Assembly (NCBI GenBank): GCA_963703555.1
Contig: CAVPEV010000043.1
Coordinates: 149,786-213,785 of the forward strand
DNA from: CAVPEV01 sp963703555
GTDB taxonomy: Bacteria > Actinomycetota > Actinomycetes > Actinomycetales > Cellulomonadaceae
DNA: 64,000 bases
Direction: 5' to 3'
Shown: piece after piece, positions 50,790 to 57,490 of the stretch
Layout of the letters: every line of letters starts with the position of its first letter
Numbering within the stretch: the first letter of the stretch is position 1
Notes under the pieces: model-generated
Seen by the model: the letters and a program-made list of their open reading frames with translations, nothing else
Databases searched by the model: none
What the model was told of the DNA's origin: nothing
Translations under genes and position numbers: made by a program

Positions 50790-51830
50790 TCACTCCCCCG
50801 CGACGCGACGACGGGCCAGCACCGCGTCGAGGTCGATGGTCCGCCGAGGCGGGTCGGACAGCACCGCCGCGTCGGTCACCGTCGACGCCGATGGGGCCTC
50901 CCGCGCACTCGTGGCACCCGCGGCCTGCGCACCGCCGGCCTGCGCACCGCGCCGCGCGCCCACCGGTCGGTCGGCGGCACTGTCGTCGTCCAGCAGCGGC
51001 ACCGGCTCGCGGTGCGGGGCCGCCGGCTTCATCGTGTACGTCGGGACCGGCACGGGGACCGGTGTCCATGTGCCGTTCTCGCCGGGGGAGACGACCCGCG
51101 CTGCCCGTGCCCGGCCGTCGTCGCCCGGACCCTCCTGCACCGGGGTGAGCACCTCGGTGAGCGCATCGGAGGGGTGCACCGCTCGACCGGGCCCGCCCGC
51201 GGGGCTCGCCGCCGCCCGGGTGCTCGCAGCCGGCCCCTCGACGCGGTGCTGCCAGGCCAGCTCGGCCGCCTGCCCGGCCAGCACGGCCCGGCGCCCCAGC
51301 ACCAGCACGCCGCCGAGGGCCACCGTCGGCACCGCGCCCGCGATCCCCGTCAGCGGGGTGACCGCCACCGCGGCCCAGGCCAGCACGGTCAGCGCGAGCA
51401 GCGCGCCGGCCAGCACGGCACGCCGACGCGCTGCGGCGGCCCGTCGGGCCGCCACGGCGGCATGCGCGGCTCGCTGCTGCGCGGCCCGACGGGCGGCCTG
51501 CGCGGTGATCCGGTCCTTGGTCGCCTGCGGTCTGTCCACGGTCCTGCCTCCGGTCGTCCCGGGCGAGACCACCTGCCCCGCCCCCAGCAGCTCCGATCGC
51601 TTCGCCGTGCCGGCCGCGCAGACCGGCACCGCTCCGCGGCGGATGTCCTGCCGTCGTCCGTCGCGGACGACGTGCCGATCGGCCACGGCGAGGACGCGCA
51701 GCGCCTCGGAGAACCGGTCGTCGGCACGTGACTCGAGCATCTGGTGCCGATGTCGTAGCTCGTGGGGCACCAGGTAGGCGATCCACAGCACCGTCACCGC
51801 CAGGGTGACCAGCCCAGCGGATGCGCCCAC
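50790..51830 (-). CDS. Actinobacterial membrane protein downstream of rimJ
   Basis: 346 residues. An N-terminal transmembrane helix (LVTLAVTVLWIAYLVPHELR) is followed by a basic Ala/Arg-rich stretch, two close hydrophobic segments (about residues 138-180) and a long polar tail. I recognise no catalytic motif. A similar membrane gene follows rimJ in mycobacteria (Rv0996). GTG 51830 is preceded 7 nt upstream by the box TACCGT (51838-51843); GTG 51833 is also in frame. Confidence 0.78.
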   Translation of the reverse strand: MGASAGLVTLAVTVLWIAYLVPHELRHRHQMLESRADDRFSEALRVLAVADRHVVRDGRRQDIRRGAVPVCAAGTAKRSELLGAGQVVSPGTTGGRTVDRPQATKDRITAQAARRAAQQRAAHAAVAARRAAAARRRAVLAGALLALTVLAWAAVAVTPLTGIAGAVPTVALGGVLVLGRRAVLAGQAAELAWQHRVEGPAASTRAAASPAGGPGRAVHPSDALTEVLTPVQEGPGDDGRARAARVVSPGENGTWTPVPVPVPTYTMKPAAPHREPVPLLDDDSAADRPVGARRGAQAGGAQAAGATSAREAPSASTVTDAAVLSDPPRRTIDLDAVLARRRVAGE

Positions 51831-51911
51831 CACGCCGACGGTAGGGGTGCGCCACCCACCGGCCCGGGACCAGCGCCCGGCGTGTCGGCCGGAGCGCGCC
51901 GCCGGTCGGAC

Positions 51912-52523
51912 TCAGTCCTGGGCCACGTCCTGCGCGCCGTGCCAGCGGGCGAGCAGTCCGCCCGGGATCTCCTCAACCGTCAGGGCGAACGTCCGGTGGT
52001 CGCACCAGTCGTCGCCGATGTGCAGGAAGCGCTCGCGCAGCCCCTCGTCGCGAAGACCCAGCTTCTCCACCACGCGGAGGGACCGGGCGTTCTCCGGGCG
52101 GATGGCGACCTCGATCCGGTGCAGGCCCAGCACCCCGAAGCAGTGGTCGACGGCCAGCGCGACCGCCGTGGGGATGGTGCCCCGGCCGGCCACGTGCTGG
52201 GACACCCAGTAGCCGATCGACGCCGACCAGGCCGACCCGTAGGTGATCCCCGAGACCGTCAGCTGCCCGACCAGCTCGTCGTGGTACTCCACACCGAACG
52301 GCAGGCTCGTCCCTCGCCGGCCCTGGCGGGACAACGACCGCACGTACTGCCCGAACGTGGGCCCGGGACCGCTCTCCGGCACCGGCGAGGTCGCGTCCCA
52401 CGGTTCCAGCCAGGCCTGGTTGCGGCGGCGCAGCTCCAGCCAGGCCCGCTCGTCCCGGCGACGCAACGGGCGCAGCCGCACCGCACCGTCCGTGAGCACG
52501 ACGGGCCAGCCGCGAGCCATCAT
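51912..52523 (-). CDS. rimJ: GNAT N-acetyltransferase, RimJ/RimL type
   Basis: 203 residues with the GNAT fold: RLRPLRRRDERAWLELRRRN at the N terminus, SIGYWVSQHVAGRGTIPTA (acetyl-CoA binding, the Q/RxxGxG/A region) and GLHRIEVAIRPENARSLRVV. The likely substrate is a protein N terminus such as ribosomal S5. The tandem ATG codons overlap the moeA stop as ATGATGA, indicating coupling. moeA-rimJ is a conserved actinobacterial pair. Confidence 0.9.
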   Translation of the reverse strand: MMARGWPVVLTDGAVRLRPLRRRDERAWLELRRRNQAWLEPWDATSPVPESGPGPTFGQYVRSLSRQGRRGTSLPFGVEYHDELVGQLTVSGITYGSAWSASIGYWVSQHVAGRGTIPTAVALAVDHCFGVLGLHRIEVAIRPENARSLRVVEKLGLRDEGLRERFLHIGDDWCDHRTFALTVEEIPGGLLARWHGAQDVAQD

Positions 52524-53740
52524 CCCTCCAGCACCAGGCAGTGCACCTGCTGCCCGGGCCGCACGGACGTGTCCTGCTCGGCGACCACCGCCAGCGCGTT
52601 GGCATACGCCAGGGCGGCCACGGACGGGCGTCCCGGGTCGCCGACCGGGGTGACGACGTACCCCTCGTCGGGCGTGCCGACAACCGTCGCCGGCACAAAC
52701 TGCCGCAGCCCGTGCGGCGAGGACCACGAACCCTGGGCGAGTGCCGGCACGGACGGACGGTACAGGTCGACGTGCCCGGCGATCGCGCGCAGCGCCGGCC
52801 GGACGAACACCTCGAAGGACACCTGGGCGGCGACCGGGTGGCCCTGCACAGCGAACAGCGGGACCGCACCGTCCCCGCCGAGGCCGCCACCGACCGTGCC
52901 GAAGCCCTGCCGATGGCCGGGCGTCATCGCCACGTTGTCGAACCGGACCGTACCCAGCGGACCCAGCACGTCCTTGACGGTGTCGTGCGCCAGCTCGGAC
53001 AGTCCGCCGGTGATCAGGACGACGTCCGCGCGCACGAGCTGGTCCTCCAGCGCGTCGCGCAGCGTGGCCCGGTCGTCGGAGACGATGCCGACCCGGACCG
53101 GCGACCCACCGTTGTCCCGCACGGCCGCCTCGAGGGCGTGACCGTCCGACTCCGGCACCCGGCCGGGGATCCGACGCGCACCGGGCTCGATGAGCTCGTC
53201 GCCCACCGACACGATGACCACCCGGGGCGACGGGTGCACCCGCAGCCGGCCGCGGCCCAGGGCGGCGGCCACGGCGAGCTGCCGGGCCCCCAGCCGGCTG
53301 CCCGCCCGCAACAGCACCTCCCCCGCGCGCCAGTCCGCGCCGGCAGCCCGCACGTTCTCCCCGGCAACGGCCGGGCGTGCCGGCACGACCCGCGCCGCAC
53401 CACGGTCGGTGTCCTCCAGCGGGATGACGGCGTCCGCCCCGAGCGGCAGCGGCGCACCGGAGGCGATCCGCACCGCCTGGCCGGGCACCAGCCGGAGCAC
53501 GTCCGGGCTGCCCGCGAGGACGTCGTGGGCGACGGGCAGGGCCACGCCCCGGTCGAGCGTATCGAGGGCGACGACCGCGTAACCGTCGCGGGTGGCCATC
53601 GGGACGGCGGGGGCCTCGCCGTCCGCGACCACGTCGACCGCGAGGACGCACCCGGCCGCGTCAGCGAGCGCCACGTCCAGGGGTGCGACCGGTCCGACCG
53701 AGGCGAGCACGGCGGCGAGGTGCTCCTGGACGGATCTCAT
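52520..53740 (-). CDS. MoeA-like molybdopterin molybdenumtransferase, atypical active site
   Basis: 406 residues with the MoeA fold: N-terminal domains with TRDGYAVVALD, a central MPT-binding domain with VSVGDELIEPGA and VLITGGLSE, and a C-terminal beta-barrel. Molybdate-insertion residues look altered: the usual PGKPQGFG reads PGHRQGFG, LPGNPVS reads VQGHPVA, and the DSN segment reads ESDGH. The scaffold is intact, so this may be a MoeA-derived protein with lost or changed activity. No other cofactor genes are nearby. ATG 53740 has CACAAT 7 nt upstream and no Shine-Dalgarno sequence. Confidence 0.82.
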   Translation of the reverse strand: MRSVQEHLAAVLASVGPVAPLDVALADAAGCVLAVDVVADGEAPAVPMATRDGYAVVALDTLDRGVALPVAHDVLAGSPDVLRLVPGQAVRIASGAPLPLGADAVIPLEDTDRGAARVVPARPAVAGENVRAAGADWRAGEVLLRAGSRLGARQLAVAAALGRGRLRVHPSPRVVIVSVGDELIEPGARRIPGRVPESDGHALEAAVRDNGGSPVRVGIVSDDRATLRDALEDQLVRADVVLITGGLSELAHDTVKDVLGPLGTVRFDNVAMTPGHRQGFGTVGGGLGGDGAVPLFAVQGHPVAAQVSFEVFVRPALRAIAGHVDLYRPSVPALAQGSWSSPHGLRQFVPATVVGTPDEGYVVTPVGDPGRPSVAALAYANALAVVAEQDTSVRPGQQVHCLVLEG

Positions 53741-53793
53741 GCCCGGCATTGTGCCCCGCCGGGCCGCGCGTTCCTCGGCGCGGCCCGCGAGCC

Positions 53794-54693
53794 TCAGGAC
53801 TCCAGCGTGCCGACGTAGTCCACCAGCCAGCGTCGGAAGTCCGGGCCGAGGTCCGGCCGCTCGCTGGCCAGTGTGACCACCGCTTTGAGGTAGTTCAGCC
53901 GGTCCCCGGTGTCATAGCGGCGGCCGCGGAACACGACGCCGTACACGCCACCGCCCTGCTCGGCGGGGAGCTCGGCCAGCGTGGCGAGGGCGTCGGTGAG
54001 CTGGATCTCGCCGCCGCGGCCCGGCTGCGTGTGCTCGAGCACGTCGAACACGACGGGGTTGAGCACGTAGCGGCCGATGATCGCGAGGTTGCTCGGTGCC
54101 TCCTCGACGGTCGGCTTCTCCACCAGCGCCGTCACCCGGACCTGGTCCGGGTCGTCGTCCCAAGGCTCCACCGCCACGACGCCGTACAGGGAGATCTGCT
54201 CGGGGTCGACCTCGAGCAGCGCGACGACCGAGCCGCCGGTGCGCTCCTGGACGGCGGCCATCGTCGGCAGCACCGGGTCCCGCTCGTCGATGAGGTCGTC
54301 GGCGAGCAGCACGGCGAACGGCTCGTCGCCGACGTGGCGGCGAGCCTGCAGCACCGCGTGGCCCAGCCCCCGCGGACCGCCGGCCTGGCGCACGACGTGC
54401 ACCTGGGCGATGTCGGTCGACCGGCGCACCCTCGCCAGTCGCTCGGTGTCACCCTTGGCCTCGAGGGCACGCTCGACCTCGGGCGCCGAGTCGAAGTGGT
54501 CCTCGATGCTGCCCTTGTCGCGACCGGTGATGACGAGCACGTCGTCCAGCCCGGCGGCGGCGGCCTCCGCCACGACGTACTCGATGGCGGGGACGTCGAC
54601 GACCGGCAACATCTCCTTGGGCGTCGCCTTCGTCGCGGGGAGGAACCGCGTGCCCATCCCCGCCGCCGGGATCACCGCCTTGTGCATGGTCAT
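53794..54693 (-). CDS. galU: UTP--glucose-1-phosphate uridylyltransferase
   Basis: 299 residues. It makes UDP-glucose for glycans and trehalose. It shows VIPAAGMGTRFLPATKATPK at the N terminus (nucleotide loop), GLGHAVLQA, VLLADDLID and VEKPTVEEAPSNLAIIGRY. The ATG at 54693 has no Shine-Dalgarno sequence; a -10 box ends 6 nt upstream. It lies upstream of moeA in the same direction. Confidence 0.96.
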   Translation of the reverse strand: MTMHKAVIPAAGMGTRFLPATKATPKEMLPVVDVPAIEYVVAEAAAAGLDDVLVITGRDKGSIEDHFDSAPEVERALEAKGDTERLARVRRSTDIAQVHVVRQAGGPRGLGHAVLQARRHVGDEPFAVLLADDLIDERDPVLPTMAAVQERTGGSVVALLEVDPEQISLYGVVAVEPWDDDPDQVRVTALVEKPTVEEAPSNLAIIGRYVLNPVVFDVLEHTQPGRGGEIQLTDALATLAELPAEQGGGVYGVVFRGRRYDTGDRLNYLKAVVTLASERPDLGPDFRRWLVDYVGTLES

Positions 54694-54699
54694 GGACGG

Positions 54700-54705
54700 A
54701 GGCTA
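54700..54705 (-). promoter_or_regulatory. Leaderless-type -10 element for galU
   Basis: TAGCCT on the minus strand ends 6 nt before the galU ATG. Confidence 0.55.
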
Positions 54706-54776
54706 CTGGCGCGCGCGGTGCCCCAGCGGGCGGAGCATCACCGGGTGCCGTCGGTGGGGTCTGCGAGACTGGCGCC

Positions 54777-55436
54777 ATGAGCAAGGCAGCCCAGCCGTAC
54801 CCGCGTCTGCCCGGCCTGGAGGTGGACGAGGCCAAGGACGCCTGGCGGTCGATGATCCGGCAGGCGCGCGGGACCCGGTCGGCGAGCCGCCGCGAACAGG
54901 CGGCGCACGCGTTCGCCGGGGTCGTCCTCGCCATCCCGCAGGTGCAGGAGGCGCGGTGCGTGTCGGCCTACTCCTCCCGCCCCGGCGAGCCCGATACCGG
55001 GCCGTTGCTCGAGGCGCTCGCGGCGAGGGGCCTGCGCGTCCTGCTGCCGGTCCTGGGCGCGGGCCTGCAGCGGGACTGGGCGCTCTACACCGGGCCGGAC
55101 GACCTGCGCGAACGGGCCCCGGGCCGGCCCCCGGAGCCGGGGACGGCGCCACTCGGACCGGCGGCGCTGGCGGACGCGGACGTGGTCGTCGTGCCGGCGC
55201 TCGCCGTGGACACCTCCGGCACCCGGCTCGGCCAGGGCGGCGGCTGGTACGACCGGGCGCTGGAGCACGCCCGTCGGGACGCGCTCCTCGTGGCGCTGGT
55301 GTTCCCGGAGGAGCTCTACGACGCGCAGGTCCACCCGCTGCCCCGCGAGCCGCACGACCGCCGGGTGGACGCCGTCGCCACCACCCAGAGGCTGCACCGG
55401 CTGCGCACGCCGGGGGCTGGGCGGCACAGCGGGTAA
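54777..55436 (+). CDS. 5-formyltetrahydrofolate cyclo-ligase family protein
   Basis: 219 residues. The enzyme converts 5-formyl-THF to 5,10-methenyl-THF with ATP. The C-terminal motif LGQGGGWYDRAL is the conserved ATP/substrate loop; VVVPALAVDTSGTRLG precedes it. The N-terminal Lys/Arg residues (EAKDAWRSMIRQAR) bind ATP in the family. It diverges from galU. No Shine-Dalgarno sequence is visible. Confidence 0.92.
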   Translation: MSKAAQPYPRLPGLEVDEAKDAWRSMIRQARGTRSASRREQAAHAFAGVVLAIPQVQEARCVSAYSSRPGEPDTGPLLEALAARGLRVLLPVLGAGLQRDWALYTGPDDLRERAPGRPPEPGTAPLGPAALADADVVVVPALAVDTSGTRLGQGGGWYDRALEHARRDALLVALVFPEELYDAQVHPLPREPHDRRVDAVATTQRLHRLRTPGAGRHSG

Positions 55437-55439
55437 TCT
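55434..55439 (+). promoter_or_regulatory. Candidate -10 element for the FmdB gene
   Basis: TAATCT is the best -10 match in the region and overlaps the TAA stop of the preceding gene, 36 nt before the FmdB ATG. Confidence 0.45.
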
Positions 55440-55475
55440 TGGCAGTCGAACCCCGGCGGTGCCAAGGAGACGCGA

Positions 55476-55868
55476 ATGCCCACCTACGCCTATCGCTGCA
55501 CGGCGTGCGGTCACGCCTTCGACGCGCAGCAGTCGTTCACCGACCCGTCGCTGACCGAGTGCCCCGTGTGCGGCAGCACGCTCCGCAAGGTGTTCTCCCC
55601 GGTGGGAGTCGTGTTCAAGGGCTCGGGCTTCTACCGCACGGACTCGCGTGCCGACTCGGTCCGCCGCGGCTCGTCACGCACCTCCACCCAGCGCGAGAAG
55701 GAGTCCGCGCCGTCCGGGGACGCGTCGGTGACCCCAGCAGCAGCGTCGGCGGCCGGCCCGACGCCGCAGAAGACCTCGGGCTCGGCGACGAGCGGCTCGC
55801 GGCCGGGCGGCTCGGCGACGCCGCCACGCGGGTCCGGCACCGTGAGCAGACCGGCCGCGGAGAGCTGA
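55476..55868 (+). CDS. FmdB-family zinc ribbon protein
   Basis: 130 residues. The first 55 form the FmdB zinc ribbon with cysteine pairs in YRCTACGHAF and ECPVCGSTLRKVF, then VVFKGSGFYRTD, a constant feature of the family. The remaining 70 residues are a disordered Ser/Pro/Gly tail. The role (possibly regulatory) is unproven. ATG 55476 follows AAGGAGACGCG. Its position beside the formyl-THF ligase matches mycobacterial Rv0991c-Rv0992c. Confidence 0.88.
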   Translation: MPTYAYRCTACGHAFDAQQSFTDPSLTECPVCGSTLRKVFSPVGVVFKGSGFYRTDSRADSVRRGSSRTSTQREKESAPSGDASVTPAAASAAGPTPQKTSGSATSGSRPGGSATPPRGSGTVSRPAAES

Positions 55869-55982
55869 CCGGCCGACCCGCGCCACCCCGCAGCTCCGGC
55901 GAGCGCCACCCTCAGGCCCTGAGATCTCCCGGTGCCGACCGTCCACCATCCCTGACCCGCCGACCCGTGCACGGGACGCCGA

Positions 55983-55988
55983 TAGCGT
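55983..55988 (+). promoter_or_regulatory. Leaderless-type -10 element for the SAF gene
   Basis: TAGCGT ends 7 nt before the GTG at 55996. Confidence 0.5.
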
Positions 55989-55995
55989 CCCCGCC

Positions 55996-56643
55996 GTGCT
56001 CTCCCCCTCCCCCCGCACCGTTCGCCTGCTCCTGTGGCGGCTGAGACTGCCGGTCGCCGCCCTGCTCGCGGGGTGCGCGTGCGCCCTGGCGGTCACCGAG
56101 CTGCGGCCGGCACCCGAGCCGACGGCCCGGGTGGTCGTCGCGGCGCGGGACCTCACCCTGGGGCAGCCGCTCGAGCTCTCCGACCTGGCCATGGCAGCCG
56201 TGCCGGAGCGCCTCGTCCCGGCCGGGGCGACCGGCGAACCCGGTGCGCTGGTCGGGCGGTCCACCGCCGTCGACGTGCCACGCGGCCTCACCCTCGTCGA
56301 CTCCCTCATCGCCGCACCCGTGGTCGCCGGGCCGCCCGGCACCGTCGTGGCGCCGGTCCGGTTCGCCGACGCCGCCATGGCGGCACTGCTCACCCCCGGG
56401 ACACGGGTCGACGTGCTCGCGTCGGACCTCGGCACCCCTGGCGCGTCCGGGACGGTGCTCGCCCGCGGCGCACTGGTCGTCGCACCCCCGGCCGAGCCGG
56501 CTCCGCGGGACGGTGGGCTGCTGGACCCCGGGGGCTCTGTCCCTGCTGACGCGCCGGTGCTCCTGGCCGTGACGGGCGACGAGGCGCTCGCCCTGGCCGG
56601 CTCGGTCTCCTGGGCCGTGCTCGCCGCGGTCATCGTGACATGA
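55996..56643 (+). CDS. SAF domain protein (CpaB/RcpC-like)
   Basis: 215 residues: an N-terminal transmembrane helix (LPVAALLAGCACALAV), a SAF domain starting ARVVVAARDLTLGQPLELSD (about residues 43-62), a CpaB-like domain with APVRFADAAMAALLTPGTRV and a hydrophobic C-terminal end. CpaB proteins help assemble Flp/Tad pili, but no pilus genes adjoin it. The GTG start lacks a Shine-Dalgarno sequence. Confidence 0.8.
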   Translation: MLSPSPRTVRLLLWRLRLPVAALLAGCACALAVTELRPAPEPTARVVVAARDLTLGQPLELSDLAMAAVPERLVPAGATGEPGALVGRSTAVDVPRGLTLVDSLIAAPVVAGPPGTVVAPVRFADAAMAALLTPGTRVDVLASDLGTPGASGTVLARGALVVAPPAEPAPRDGGLLDPGGSVPADAPVLLAVTGDEALALAGSVSWAVLAAVIVT

Positions 56644-56671
56644 TCGGAGCGCTCCGACCCGGGAGGACCAC

Positions 56672-57196
56672 ATGACCACGCCGGAGGACCGCATGACCGA
56701 GGTCGACCCGCACGCTGGGGCGCGCCAGGCCGGTGCCTGGCGCCGCGCGCTGCGCGGCTTCCAGGACTTCATCGCCCGCGGCAGCGCCGTCGAGCTGGCC
56801 GTCGGCATCGTCATCGGTGCAGCGTTCGGCGCGGTGGTCACGGCCGTGACCACCGGCTTCCTCGGTCCTCTCATCGCGCTGGTGTTCGGCGGCACCGACC
56901 TGACCGGCCTGGCGAACGTCCACGTCTGGCGGGCGAGCTTCCAGTTCGGCCTGATCCTGCAGGCCCTCGTCAACTTCCTGCTCACCGCGGCCGCGCTGTA
57001 CTTCCTCGTGATCAGTCCGCTCAACACGCTCGCCGCCCGTCGAGCCCGCGGCAAGGCGGACACAACGGCGACGCCGCCCGCTCCGCCCGAGGACGTCCAG
57101 CTGCTTCGGCAGATCCGCGACCTGCTCGCCGAGCAGGGTCGGGCGGCCGTGCCCCCGAGCGATAAGACCCAGCCTCCGGCGCCGCCTCACCAGTGA
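56672..57196 (+). CDS. mscL: Large-conductance mechanosensitive channel MscL
   Basis: 174 residues. TM1 includes FQDFIARGSAVELAVGIVIG, then GAAFGAVVTAVT; TM2 is ILQALVNFLLTAAALYFLVI. The cytoplasmic helix EDVQLLRQIRDLLAEQ is at residues 146-161. It releases solutes under hypo-osmotic stress. It is slightly longer than E. coli MscL because of the Pro-rich linker and tail. The second ATG (MTEVD) is an alternative start; the first has GGGAGG upstream. Its end overlaps the convergent small gene by 10 bp. Confidence 0.95.
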   Translation: MTTPEDRMTEVDPHAGARQAGAWRRALRGFQDFIARGSAVELAVGIVIGAAFGAVVTAVTTGFLGPLIALVFGGTDLTGLANVHVWRASFQFGLILQALVNFLLTAAALYFLVISPLNTLAARRARGKADTTATPPAPPEDVQLLRQIRDLLAEQGRAAVPPSDKTQPPAPPHQ

Positions 57197-57471
57197 GGTG
57201 GGACGTCCCGCAACAGTCGCTCGTCGTTGCTGTCCGGTGCCTCGCCCCAGCCGCGCGCCGTCTCGTCGCGACTGGGCCGCGCCGTCGCGTCGTGGTGCGG
57301 CGCAGCGGGATCGTGGCGCGGCGCAGCGGGGTCGTCGGCAAGCGGGCCGCCGGTCCCACCCGGTTCGTCGGGGCGACCACCCGCGCCCGGCCCGGCCACC
57401 ACGTCGACGTCACCCGGCGCGCCCTCCGCGCGACGCGCACGGCGGTGGGCACGTGCAGCCGGCGTGGTCAT
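57187..57471 (-). CDS. Small conserved actinobacterial protein ending in PPHW
   Basis: 94 residues: a basic N terminus (MTTPAARAHRRARRA), a disordered middle with DPAAPRHDPAAPHHD repeats and the C-terminal motif SNDERLLRDVPPHW. I recall this motif at the end of small hypothetical proteins of actinobacteria. It starts 19 bp after the giant helicase-like gene on the same strand, so they are probably one transcript. Function unknown. Confidence 0.65.
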   Translation of the reverse strand: MTTPAARAHRRARRAEGAPGDVDVVAGPGAGGRPDEPGGTGGPLADDPAAPRHDPAAPHHDATARPSRDETARGWGEAPDSNDERLLRDVPPHW

Positions 57472-57490
57472 CCCCCCATGATCGTCCCGC

